A program made the position numbers and the translations under genes. DNA of 64,000 nt from Vreelandella venusta (GTDB lineage: Bacteria; Pseudomonadota; Gammaproteobacteria; Pseudomonadales; Halomonadaceae). Below the pieces are notes generated by a model. It had not been told where the DNA came from. It was given only the letters and a program-made list of their open reading frames with translations, and did no database searches. Location of the stretch: positions 62,001 to 126,000 of the forward strand of contig NZ_BJUL01000005.1 in assembly GCF_007989605.1 (NCBI RefSeq). The letters run 5' to 3'. The first letter of the stretch is position 1, and every line of letters starts with the position of its first letter. Shown piece after piece: positions 17,726 through 25,694 of the stretch.

Positions 17726-18997
17726 ATGAAAAAAAATCGCTTCATTTGTGCACATGTTAATATGCCGCGAGGACTTTCTCAGGGGCAGGATTTGCGTCTT
17801 GCCAGATACCGTAAAACGCCGGAACTAGGGCCAAAAATACTTTTCTTCAGTGGTGGTTCGGCACTCAGGCGCTTCTCTGAGGTACTGACAGACTACACGC
17901 ATAATTCGATTCATCTTGTGACCCCTTTTGACTCTGGTGGGAGCTCCGCCGAATTGCGTCGAGCTTTTGCGATGCCTGCCGTTGGAGACTTACGAGCTCG
18001 GTTACTTTCATTGGCTGACGATTCGGTGACTGGCCATCCTGACGTTGCTGCACTGTTTTCGCATCGCCTAACGGCTAATGAGCTGAAAGAAAGCGCAGAG
18101 AAGGCTGTGCTGGAGCAAAGCCTACAAGCACTGGTGAGCGCCAAGCATCCACTGCTTAGGGCGATTGGAGAGCCCATGCGGTCGCTGATTCAGAGTTATA
18201 TCACTGCGTTTTATAAACACATGCCACAGGATTTTGACCTCGCTGGAGCCAGCGTGGGGAACTTGATCTTGACCGGTGGCTACCTGATTCACAATCGCTC
18301 ACTGGACCCGATTGCTTTTCTATTTGGCCAGCTCATCAAAACACGCGGCACTGTTCGCACAACAACTGACGCTGACCTTCAGCTAGAGGTGTTGTTAGAG
18401 AATGGCCAGAAAATTATCGGGCAGCATTGCTTTACCGGCAAAGAAACAGCAAAAATTGATTCACCCATTAAATCGATAAAACTATCGGGGGAAGCGGACG
18501 ATATCGATACTTTGGATGCCTCTAAAGTTTGTAAAGAAACTCGCTTACTCATCGATTCTGCTGAGCTGCTGGTTTTTCCACCGGGTAGTCTTTACAGCAG
18601 TATTATTGCCAATTTACTTCCCAAAGGCGTGACCAAAGCATTGGCTAAAAATCCAGCGCCGAGGGTGTATGTGCCTAGCTTGGGAACCGATCTTGAAACG
18701 TTTGGTATGACGTTGGTTGACCAGATCAGAATGCTCAATCACCACTTGTCATTCAAACCAGTGCCATTCAAGTCTATGTCATTCAAACCTCAAACGAGGT
18801 CGCCAGAACGGCCCTTAATAGACTTTCTGCTGTTTGATTCACAGTTGCTGAGTGTTTCAACTGAGCAGATGGAAATCATCAGCAAGCAGATGGGCATTCA
18901 AATTATCGATACGGATCTTACAGCCGATAACGCTGATGCTGATATAGACCGTTACGATGACGTTAAGTTGGCAGAAGCCCTACTTGGGCTTACCTAA
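17726..18997 (+). CDS. GAK system CofD-like protein
   Basis: A 423-residue protein of the CofD/YvcK superfamily, which contains phospholactyl/phospho-donor transferases that use nucleotide-activated donors (CofD itself builds coenzyme F420). Visible blocks: FFSGGSALRRFSE (about 40-52, nucleotide-binding glycine loop), TPFDSGGSSAELRR (about 67-80), GASVGNLILTGGY (about 183-195) and FPPGSLYSSIIANLLPKG (about 287-304). ATG 17726 has AAAGGG just upstream and starts the conserved region; 17681 adds 15 unlikely residues. A short FK-rich insert with three near repeats (SFKP, PFKS, SFKP) lies near residue 345. It diverges from the six-gene GAK operon and ends 115 bp before a strong terminator. Confidence 0.83.
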   Translation: MKKNRFICAHVNMPRGLSQGQDLRLARYRKTPELGPKILFFSGGSALRRFSEVLTDYTHNSIHLVTPFDSGGSSAELRRAFAMPAVGDLRARLLSLADDSVTGHPDVAALFSHRLTANELKESAEKAVLEQSLQALVSAKHPLLRAIGEPMRSLIQSYITAFYKHMPQDFDLAGASVGNLILTGGYLIHNRSLDPIAFLFGQLIKTRGTVRTTTDADLQLEVLLENGQKIIGQHCFTGKETAKIDSPIKSIKLSGEADDIDTLDASKVCKETRLLIDSAELLVFPPGSLYSSIIANLLPKGVTKALAKNPAPRVYVPSLGTDLETFGMTLVDQIRMLNHHLSFKPVPFKSMSFKPQTRSPERPLIDFLLFDSQLLSVSTEQMEIISKQMGIQIIDTDLTADNADADIDRYDDVKLAEALLGLT

Positions 18998-19112
18998 TCC
19001 CCCGCTAAACCCAAAACAGTGTTGAACCCGCCAGAGACTTCCCCAGCTTGTCTCGACTCGTAAGGATGCTCAGTGGGTTATCGATCAAGTGCCCAGCCCC
19101 GCTATGGGTTAT

Positions 19113-19149
19113 AAAAGCCCCGCTGAGGTCATTCATCAGCGGGGCTTTT
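19113..19149. terminator. Bidirectional intrinsic terminator between the CofD-like and SSS genes
   Basis: AAAAGCCCCGCTGA (19113-19126), 9-nt loop, TCAGCGGGGCTTTT (19136-19149) followed by T. A 14-bp perfect stem with A-tract on one side and T-tract on the other fits termination of both converging transcripts. Confidence 0.9.
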
Positions 19150-19170
19150 TGGCGCACGACTGGCTAACGA

Positions 19171-20670
19171 TTAGCGAGATGCAGCGGGCACTTCATCATT
19201 GGTGAGTGTTGGCTCGGGCACTTGCTCCATTCGCTGGCGCTCTTGGTCAAGAATCGCTAATGCCTGCTCCGGGGTAACGCGGGAAGCGGGTGTCACTAGG
19301 CTTACCATCACGCCTGCTACCAGTGCTACCAGCACTGCAGGAATGCTTGGGTTACCCCAAAAGGCTGTCCAGTCGCTATTGGCGATAATCGTTAAAGAGG
19401 TCACCGACGCGCAAATTAACGTGGCGATCGCGCCCTGCCAGTTGTAGCGGGGCCAGAAGCGACCGAGCATGGCACTCACAAACAGTCCTGAAAGAATTGT
19501 CGAGATCATGCGGGTGATGTAGGTGATGACATTATCCGAGGCTAGTGCGAACAGCAGTGCCAGACCAATGGTTGCTACGAGTGCAATACGTGAGAAACGC
19601 ACGACATTTCGTGCGGAGGGCGTACGGCCCGTTGCCAGCACATACAGATCGCGAATCAGCGTGGAAACACCGGCAATTGCATCGGAGCTTGCACTCGACA
19701 TGGTAGCGGAGAGGCCTGCTACCAACAGCAGCAAACCCAGCCCAAGCGGCATGATTTCAGTGGCTAAAAAAGGGAAAGCGTAGTTGCTGTTTTCAAGCCC
19801 AGGGTTAAGCGCGTGAGTCGCCATGCCGATAATTGCAGGAATGATTGAAAAGCCCAGGTAGAGAATGCCTGTAATTAAGAATGAGCGACGTACCGAGCCC
19901 ACTGATTTACCTGAATAGATGCGCTGACGAAAAGAGGGCGTTGCCAGTACGCCGATAGCAATAACGGCGGCAAGCGATAGCGCGGGTAGTCCGCCAATCT
20001 GACCAATGCCTAGAAAGCTCGTGGCACCCGCATCCATACCCGCCGTAAGCCCTGAGAAGCCGCCAACCTCTACTAGCGCCAGCACTGCCATCAAGATAAA
20101 GCCTGCGAACAGTACGACCGCTTGAATAGTGTCAGTCCAGATAACCGCGAAATAACCGCCGACCACGCAGTAAATGCCGAAGCCCAGAGCAACCAGAATA
20201 CGCGCAGTCGTTAGATCAATACCCGCCATCCAAGAGAGGTAAAGGCCACCGCCAAGAATATGGGCGCCCAGCCAGCCTATACAAGCAATATAGATAAGCA
20301 GCGCGACCACATTGCGTACCAGCCGGTTGGCGCCGACGTAATAGGCGAGCTCCTCGCTCATGGTCATAAAACGCAGCTTACGAACGGGGGCAAAACACAC
20401 GGCGAGTAGCAAAACCCCAATCGCGCCGCCAATGCCATATAAAGCGCCTGCCCAGCCGTTGGCATAACCAAACCCAACGGCACCCATACTTGAACCAGTA
20501 CCTACCATAGTGGCAACCGTGGTGCCGACGGTAAGAAAGAGCGGTACGCTTCGCCCGCCGAGTAAGAAGTCGTCGCCGCTGCCTCGTTTGTGTCTTGAAA
20601 CCCACCAGCCAAACACAATCATGGCGACGATGTAGAGCACAAAGGTGGTGAGGAATAGTTGACTGTTCAT
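19171..20670 (-). CDS. Sodium:solute symporter (SSS family) of the D-amino-acid module
   Basis: A 499-residue SSS transporter with about 13 transmembrane segments; GRSVPLFLTVGTTVATMVG and the GTGSSMGAVGFGYANGWAG stretch match the Na+-site region, and SATMSSASSDAIAGVSTL is the family signature in the middle. ATG 20670 has AGAGG 5 nt upstream and begins at the periplasmic leader; the longer frame from 20760 has no support. The gene follows RpiR, D-aminoacylase and RidA on the same strand, so an acylated D-amino acid or D-amino acid is the likely cargo (inferred). The 156-bp gap before it contains several hairpins. Its stop is near the bidirectional terminator. Confidence 0.87.
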   Translation of the reverse strand: MNSQLFLTTFVLYIVAMIVFGWWVSRHKRGSGDDFLLGGRSVPLFLTVGTTVATMVGTGSSMGAVGFGYANGWAGALYGIGGAIGVLLLAVCFAPVRKLRFMTMSEELAYYVGANRLVRNVVALLIYIACIGWLGAHILGGGLYLSWMAGIDLTTARILVALGFGIYCVVGGYFAVIWTDTIQAVVLFAGFILMAVLALVEVGGFSGLTAGMDAGATSFLGIGQIGGLPALSLAAVIAIGVLATPSFRQRIYSGKSVGSVRRSFLITGILYLGFSIIPAIIGMATHALNPGLENSNYAFPFLATEIMPLGLGLLLLVAGLSATMSSASSDAIAGVSTLIRDLYVLATGRTPSARNVVRFSRIALVATIGLALLFALASDNVITYITRMISTILSGLFVSAMLGRFWPRYNWQGAIATLICASVTSLTIIANSDWTAFWGNPSIPAVLVALVAGVMVSLVTPASRVTPEQALAILDQERQRMEQVPEPTLTNDEVPAASR

Positions 20671-20826
20671 GTTAACCTCTTGTTGTTGTTTATCCGGCCG
20701 TTGCCGCGGCCGGAGGTAGACAATGGAAGCGATTACCGCAGGGCTTTTTATCTTAATCACGCGGTAATCTGGCGCCGTGCCCTTGCCGGGGTGCGGCGCT
20801 TTTTTGTGGTAGTTATTTTTAGATGT
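20671..20826. promoter_or_regulatory. Hairpin-rich intercistronic region between ridA and the symporter gene
   Basis: The gap holds GATTACCGC / GCGGTAATC (20731-20739 / 20761-20769), a GC-rich stem GCGCCG...CGGCGC (20772-20777 / 20794-20799, extended by G-T pairs) followed on the plus strand by six T, and a CCGGCC-rich palindromic stretch at 20696-20712. On the transcribed minus strand these lie between ridA and the symporter and could set relative expression. No gene is seen. Confidence 0.45.
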
Positions 20827-21219
20827 TTAGGCGCGATCTGCGCGGAAACACTTCACGTCAACCTCAACTTTGCAATCCACCACCAAGTCTTGAACGCTGC
20901 AAATGCGTGCCGGTGGATTGTCGCCAAAGACCTCCTTAAACACTTTGTTGAAAGAGCTGAAATAGCGCGCATCGGTGAGCACGGTGGTGACATGTACGAC
21001 ATCTTCAACGCCGTAACCTGCTTCATGCATAATGGCCAGACAGTTGTCGAAGGCGAGACGAGTCTGCTCAACAATGCCGCCTTCAACGACTTCGCCATCG
21101 GTCATGGGCGTTTGGCCGGAGACGTATAGCCAGCCACCTGCCTCTACGGCGCGGGCAAAGGGCAGCTTCTGGCCGCCGGTGCCTACGCCGCCTTCGGTGC
21201 CGTATCGCGTAATGCTCAT
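20827..21219 (-). CDS. ridA: RidA/YjgF family reactive-intermediate deaminase
   Basis: A 130-residue trimeric YjgF/YER057c-type protein that hydrolyses enamine/imine intermediates released by PLP-dependent deaminases. SGQTPMTDGEVVEGGI, VVHVTTVLTDARYF and NPPARICSVQDL are typical, the last holding the active-site Arg. It overlaps the D-aminoacylase stop by 4 bp, so translation is coupled. Presence next to D-amino-acid deaminating genes makes functional sense because D-Ser/D-Thr deamination yields 2-aminoacrylate or 2-aminocrotonate. A decayed second RidA sequence lies at 24040-24250. Confidence 0.9.
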   Translation of the reverse strand: MSITRYGTEGGVGTGGQKLPFARAVEAGGWLYVSGQTPMTDGEVVEGGIVEQTRLAFDNCLAIMHEAGYGVEDVVHVTTVLTDARYFSSFNKVFKEVFGDNPPARICSVQDLVVDCKVEVDVKCFRADRA

Positions 21220-22703
21220 GGAGTTTGCTCCTGGTTGGGGTGAAAGGTGGGAGTTGATGGCAAAATGCGCTCTGTTCTGCGCAGCATCCTGCCAGCACGT
21301 TGGTCTGAAACTGTGCCCTGGCGATAGGCGATTTTGCCGTTCACTATGACCAGCTCGATGCCTCTAGCGGCCGCAATAGGGGTCTCGTAATTGGCCGTAT
21401 CTTCAAGAATTTTTAGATCAAAAAGGGTGAGGTCTGCGTAGGCGCCTATGCGGATCACGCCACGATCTGTTAGGCCAAAATTAGCCGCCGAAAGGCTGGT
21501 CATTTTGCGCACCGCTTCGGCCAGCGGCATTAGCTTTAAATCGCGGCTGTAGTGAGCCAGTACACGCGGAAATGCTCCCCAAAGGCGCGGGTGAGGATGC
21601 GGGTCGTTTGGTAAGCCATCGGAGCCGACCATGGAGAGCGGATGCGCTAACACTTGCTGCATATCCGCTTCACTCATGTTGTGGTAAACCGCCCCCGCCG
21701 GCTGTAGTTGCTTGGCAGCGTCTAGCAGTGACACTTCCCACTCGGCGGCGATCTCTTTTAACGGGCGGCGCGCCTGCTCTGGGTGCGGTGTCGACCAGGT
21801 AATGGTGATCTCAATCTCATCCGTGACCTGGCCCAGATCGAGAGTGGAGGAGCCTGCGGTGTAGGGGTAGCAGTCGCAGTGAGCATGCTGGTGCTGGGCG
21901 GCTGCCTCTAATTTACCCAACGCCTTACCAGCGCCTCCCCAATTACCCGCACCAGCGCATTTAAGATGCGAGATCACCAGAGGCACCTGGCCACTGCGAG
22001 CAGTGGCAAATGCTTCGTCCATGGCATCTAGCAGACCTGCAAACTCATCACGAAGATGGGTGGTATAGACGCCGCCTGATTTCCCAACGGCGGCCACCAG
22101 AGAAGCCATTTCGGAGGTCGGCGCGTGTATCGCGTTGCGATAGGCAAGCCCCGAACTAAGCCCTAATGCACCTTCATCCAGTGCTTGGCTTAGCAGCGCT
22201 TCCATGTTGGCAATTTCTTCAGCACTGGCAGGGCGGGCAAAGCTATCCATCACCTGGCTGCGTAAACTGGTATGCCCCACTAAGGCGGCGACGTTGATAC
22301 TTGGTGCGGCAGCGTCCACGGCGTTGGCATAGGCGCTGAAGCTTGGATAGCGAAAGTCTTCCAGCTTGCCCAATAAATTCATGGGGTCGGGAACTTCGCT
22401 AGCCAGCGTCACGGGGCTGGCGCTGATTCCACAATTACCCACCACCACCGTCGTTACTCCTTGTGTCAGCTTTGGCAGCATTTCGGGAGTACGAATAACA
22501 TTGGTGTCGTCGTGAGTGTGGACGTCAATAAAACCAGGAGCCAGATAGCGCTCTTGGGCGTCAATAATGGTGGTGGCGGTGGCGTAGGGCATGTCACCGA
22601 TGGCGCAGATACGTTCGCCTTGAATAGCCACATCGGCACGATAATGGGCTGCGCCGGAGCCATCCAATACGTTGGCGTTACGAATCAGCAGGTCGTAAAC
22701 CAT
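21216..22703 (-). CDS. D-aminoacylase / N-acyl-D-amino-acid deacylase
   Basis: A 495-residue amidohydrolase. Metal motif HTHDD with H62 and H64, GNCGISASP with the metal-bridging Cys91 typical of D-aminoacylases, THLRDEFAGLLDAMDEA and ISHLKCAGAGNWG further on, and SDGLPNDPHPHPRLWG before the C-terminus. The reaction releases D-amino acids from N-acyl-D-amino acids in the cytoplasm. The gene starts one base after the RpiR gene and overlaps ridA by 4 bp. With RidA, the symporter and the deaminase gene at 28219, it forms a coherent D-amino-acid scavenging pathway. The exact acyl group and side chain cannot be told from sequence. Confidence 0.9.
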   Translation of the reverse strand: MVYDLLIRNANVLDGSGAAHYRADVAIQGERICAIGDMPYATATTIIDAQERYLAPGFIDVHTHDDTNVIRTPEMLPKLTQGVTTVVVGNCGISASPVTLASEVPDPMNLLGKLEDFRYPSFSAYANAVDAAAPSINVAALVGHTSLRSQVMDSFARPASAEEIANMEALLSQALDEGALGLSSGLAYRNAIHAPTSEMASLVAAVGKSGGVYTTHLRDEFAGLLDAMDEAFATARSGQVPLVISHLKCAGAGNWGGAGKALGKLEAAAQHQHAHCDCYPYTAGSSTLDLGQVTDEIEITITWSTPHPEQARRPLKEIAAEWEVSLLDAAKQLQPAGAVYHNMSEADMQQVLAHPLSMVGSDGLPNDPHPHPRLWGAFPRVLAHYSRDLKLMPLAEAVRKMTSLSAANFGLTDRGVIRIGAYADLTLFDLKILEDTANYETPIAAARGIELVIVNGKIAYRQGTVSDQRAGRMLRRTERILPSTPTFHPNQEQTP

Positions 22704-22704
22704 C

Positions 22705-23568
22705 TTAATCTCCTAGTGGCTGGCGGTTGTCGCCACCGCGATGGTCATCGAGGCTAAGTTTGAGACGGCGTAATTTGGTTCGTGAACGCTCACGGTGGCG
22801 CATGGCAAGTTCAAGTGCTAACACGTCGATGACTGCCAGCATGGCGTAGCGGGAAGCCGAAGGATGATAGATGAAGTCGGTTTCCCGAGAAGTAATCGGT
22901 AGCACAATGTCGGCTGTTTCGGCTAAAGGAGAATTCAGAGCGGTGATGGCGATCACTTTTGCGCCGTACTGCTTAGCAATTTGCGCAGACTCCACCATCT
23001 CAGGGGTGTAGCCAGTGACTGATAGCACAACGACGACGTCATTCGGATCTAAGGTTGACGCCACCATGCGGGGCAAGAGCGCTTGAGGGTAAGCGCAGAT
23101 CGCATAGCCCAGTCTCACTAAACGGAACTGAAACTCTTGGCAGAGAATGCTGGAACCGCCTCCTGCGCCAAATACCAATATCTGGCGCGCTTGATCCAGC
23201 AGTTCAACCGCGCCTGCCACATCGGCCTGGAAGAGCAGGTCACGATTAAGCGCCAAGGTTTGCGTGGCAATGTCATATACCACGCTTGAACTGTCTTCGG
23301 GAGTCGCTTCTTGTATAAAACGACGACCTGCTGCTAGCGCGCGTGTTAAGCGCGTTTTTAAGTCGCGTACATTCGTGCAGCCGATAGCGCGTGCAAATCG
23401 AGTGACGCTGGCATCACTTACCCCCGCGCGCTGGGCAATGTCACCGATGCTTGCTTCGGTGACAAACTCGATGTCAGCAAATATCAGCTCGGCGACTTTC
23501 TTTTCAGCTTCGCGTAGGGCAGCAAAGTCAGTGGTAATACGTGACAAGATGTCGATTTCTTGGCTCAC
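22705..23568 (-). CDS. MurR/RpiR family transcriptional regulator of the D-aminoacylase operon
   Basis: A 287-residue regulator: N-terminal RpiR helix-turn-helix (about 1-80, with AQRAGVSDASVTRFARAIGC) and C-terminal SIS domain (about 125-260, with FGAGGGSSILCQEFQFRLVRLG and VLSVTGYTPEMVESA) that normally binds a sugar phosphate or related ligand. First gene of the operon, one base before the D-aminoacylase, so it probably autoregulates. RpiR proteins adjacent to D-aminoacylases are common. The effector is unknown. The 82-bp upstream region is short and AT-rich before the deaminase relic starts. Confidence 0.88.
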   Translation of the reverse strand: MSQEIDILSRITTDFAALREAEKKVAELIFADIEFVTEASIGDIAQRAGVSDASVTRFARAIGCTNVRDLKTRLTRALAAGRRFIQEATPEDSSSVVYDIATQTLALNRDLLFQADVAGAVELLDQARQILVFGAGGGSSILCQEFQFRLVRLGYAICAYPQALLPRMVASTLDPNDVVVVLSVTGYTPEMVESAQIAKQYGAKVIAITALNSPLAETADIVLPITSRETDFIYHPSASRYAMLAVIDVLALELAMRHRERSRTKLRRLKLSLDDHRGGDNRQPLGD

Positions 23569-23652
23569 CGTGGACTCCTAAGGGTTGCCTGATTTAGAAA
23601 GTATGTTAGTTTCTAACCTAAAATAAATATCTGTGAAAATATCTAACATTGG

Positions 23653-23883
23653 GGTTCTGCAATAGGCAATGCAGGCTTTGTTCACGGGGATGGCCTTGAA
23701 AACTTTGTACATGCTTACGCAATGCATATAGTGGAAGTAAGGTTTGGGACTGCTGACGGGGAAGTGGCGAAAATCATGGGTCCGTACACCAGCAGGCGAA
23801 TTTCCCAAAAGACTCATACTAGCGAGAGCTGTGATATCGTCGCTTTTGGCGCTTCCCATCTATGTTTAACCTTTGATACATGA
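23653..23883 (+). pseudogene. Relic of a D-amino-acid deaminase paralogue (C-terminal parts, internal deletion)
   Basis: On the plus strand, 23665-23739 aligns with the live deaminase gene around 28784-28860 (relic VHGDGLENF...AYA; live VHGDNPEAG...AYA), and 23761-23883 aligns without gaps with its 3' part near 29257-29380: relic EVAKIMG...DIVAFGASHLCLTFDT-stop against live EVTKIMD...DIVAFGASHPCLTFDK. The two blocks are joined in frame although about 130 codons are missing. The N-terminal PLP-lysine part is absent and the zinc motif HPC is changed to HLC. A clear gene relic, antisense to a meaningless open frame at 23578-23859. Confidence 0.8.
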
Positions 23884-23891
23884 AACTAAAA

Positions 23892-23928
23892 AAGACCTGA
23901 GCTCTCTGCAGTACAAGGCTCAGGTCTT
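23892..23928 (-). terminator. Intrinsic terminator downstream of the ABC transporter operon
   Basis: AAGACCTGAGC (23892-23902), 15-nt loop, GCTCAGGTCTT (23918-23928). Read on the minus strand the stem is followed by six T (A-tract 23888-23893 on the plus strand). It would end transcripts from 27278 through the RidA relic. Confidence 0.7.
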
Positions 23929-24039
23929 AACGCAGGCTGAATGAACCGCCCTGTTATTGGAACCAGTTCAAAGCCGGGTTAGGTTGTTATCTGCCGCACT
24001 GGTGATTCGTGTAGTGCGCTTGCAGAGATATGGCGCCGC

Positions 24040-24250
24040 CTACGTAAACAGTTTTTCAGCCGTGATTAGCCCAGGAGCAATTAACGCCCACCTCCACCAT
24101 GAGGTCACCACCATGTCTTTGGATGCTACCGGTACGTGCCGGTAGGTGGCCGCCAGGAAGTGGTGGGCGTCGGTGAGCTCTGCAGTAACGTGCACAGTAT
24201 CTTGCGCTACTGTCGCGATGTTGGCAGAGCTCGTTGCTGACGGCTTGGCA
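24040..24250 (-). pseudogene. Decayed RidA-family gene at the end of the ABC operon
   Basis: Minus-strand translation reads SSANIATV, then DTVHVTAELTDAHHF, TYRHVP and KDMVV before a stop at 24040, clearly matching the second half of RidA (VHVTTVLTDARYF and QDLVV in the live copy at 20827-21219). The N-terminal half with the SGQ motif is missing, a short helix segment between ANI and DTV is deleted, and the end is scrambled. The relic starts where the ATPase gene stops and precedes the terminator at 23892-23928, so the transporter operon once ended with a ridA gene. Confidence 0.75.
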
Positions 24251-25015
24251 TCATAACGATGATGTTTTGAGAAATTCGCGCAGGCGCGGAGATTGTGGCT
24301 GAGTGAAGAAGGTTGCGGGCGCACCCACTTCGCCGATACGTCCATTCTCCATGAACACCACCTTGTCGGAGACATCCCTAGCAAAGCGCATCTCATGAGT
24401 GACTAACACCATAGTCATACCATCCTGGGCCAGATCCCGAATAGTTGTCAGTACCTCCCCGACGCGTTCAGGATCAAGCGCAGAGGTTGCCTCGTCGAAC
24501 AGCATTACTTTGGGTTTCATAGCAATTGCTCGCGCGATTGCTACCCGCTGTTGTTGACCGCCGGAAAGTTGGGACGGGCGATGGTCGCGTCGATCATGCA
24601 TACCGACCCTGTTGAGCCAGTGATCTGCTAGCTCGATGGCTTCATTTCGCTGCATGCCTCGTACCTTGGTTAATCCGAGGGTGACGTTGTCCAAAGCGCT
24701 CATGTGCGGAAATAGATTGAACGATTGAAAGACCATGCCTGTCATTGATCGGTGACGGGCTATTTCGCGCTCACTCAACCGGGTACGTTGGCCGTCGTGT
24801 GTTCTATAACCGATCACTTCACCATCAATCAGTACATCACCTTGATGAAAGCTTTCAAGGAGGTTCAAGCAGCGTAGCAACGTCGTCTTTCCAGAGCCAC
24901 TAGCGCCTATGATCGAGACCACTTCTCCCTCACTGACGGTCAGATCGATACCATTAAGGACTTCGGTGTCACCGAACTTCTTATGCAAAGCATTCACTTC
25001 AACGATGAGCGTCAT
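24251..25015 (-). CDS. Polar amino-acid ABC transporter ATP-binding protein (GlnQ/HisP type)
   Basis: A 254-residue ABC ATPase: Walker A GASGSGKTTLLR (about 37-48), Q-loop around MVFQSFNLFPHMSALDNV, signature LSGGQQQRVAIARA (about 148-161), Walker B VMLFDEATSALDPE (about 168-181) and switch His in LVTHEMRFARDV. It energises import by the two permeases directly upstream and overlaps the second by 4 bp. It belongs to the PAAT (polar amino acid) group by sequence pattern. The deaminase and D-amino-acid genes nearby suggest a D-amino acid or related substrate, which is inferred. Confidence 0.92.
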   Translation of the reverse strand: MTLIVEVNALHKKFGDTEVLNGIDLTVSEGEVVSIIGASGSGKTTLLRCLNLLESFHQGDVLIDGEVIGYRTHDGQRTRLSEREIARHRSMTGMVFQSFNLFPHMSALDNVTLGLTKVRGMQRNEAIELADHWLNRVGMHDRRDHRPSQLSGGQQQRVAIARAIAMKPKVMLFDEATSALDPERVGEVLTTIRDLAQDGMTMVLVTHEMRFARDVSDKVVFMENGRIGEVGAPATFFTQPQSPRLREFLKTSSL

Positions 25016-25692
25016 ATTATTCTCCTAGCTGGTAGATCAAGCCGATTGCTTACGTAGCGCCCCAACCGTTCTATGGAAAAATTAATCATGAAATAGATTG
25101 CTCCGGCCAATAGGTAGAACTGCATGTTGAGAAAGTTGCTACTGATAATCTGTTGTGTTGTTAACAACAACTCGGTTACGCCTATGACAGATATCAGTGT
25201 CGATGCCTTGACTATCTCCACCGCGGCAGTAATCCAGGTTGGTAGGGCATAGCGCAGTGCTTGCGGGAAAAGTACATGCTGGAAAATGCCGCTGAACGTT
25301 AAGCCGATTGCTTGGCCGGCTTCGATTTGCCCGCGTGGTAGCGATTGCAGCGCACCGCGAAGGATTTCACCAACATGAGAGGCGCAGAACAGTGTTAAAG
25401 CCAAGGCTCCAGCTTGAAAAGATGACAAACTCAGGCCAATGACGGACGAGGTATAGTAGGTTCCAAGAATTAGCACTAATACCGGGGTGCCGCGAATGAT
25501 ATCGATATAGGCGCGTGCGGCCCAACGCAGTGATCGAATGCCATAGCTGACAGTCACTCCGATAGCCACACCAAACAGGGTGCCTGCAACGATTGCGAGT
25601 ATTGAAATAGCGAAAGTGACCATCGTGCCATGCAGTAATGCTATCCGGTTGGCCATGATCTCGGAGATTAAGTAATGCAAATCTATATCCAT
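25012..25692 (-). CDS. Polar amino-acid ABC transporter permease (second)
   Basis: A 226-residue permease with about five transmembrane segments and the EAA-type cytoplasmic loop seen as GQIEAGQAIGLTFSGIFQHVLFPQALRYALP. ATG 25692 begins at MDIDLHYL, two bases after the stop of the first permease; the longer frame from 25791 would overlap that gene by about 100 bp and is unlikely. HisM/ArtM-like subunits form a heterodimer with the neighbouring permease. No lipid or accessory domain is seen. Confidence 0.88.
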   Translation of the reverse strand: MDIDLHYLISEIMANRIALLHGTMVTFAISILAIVAGTLFGVAIGVTVSYGIRSLRWAARAYIDIIRGTPVLVLILGTYYTSSVIGLSLSSFQAGALALTLFCASHVGEILRGALQSLPRGQIEAGQAIGLTFSGIFQHVLFPQALRYALPTWITAAVEIVKASTLISVIGVTELLLTTQQIISSNFLNMQFYLLAGAIYFMINFSIERLGRYVSNRLDLPARRII

Positions 25693-25694
25693 GT

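Noticed and set aside
11699-18997. Coenzyme F420 biosynthesis because of the CofD-like gene
   Set aside because: No cofC/fbiD, cofE, cofG/cofH genes nearby; the neighbours are those of the GAK system.
20659-21129. 156-codon plus-strand frame opposite ridA
   Set aside because: Entirely antisense to ridA and its leader; no ribosome binding site or family pattern.
23578-23859. 93-codon open frame on the minus strand
   Set aside because: It is antisense to the clear deaminase relic and has no domain pattern.
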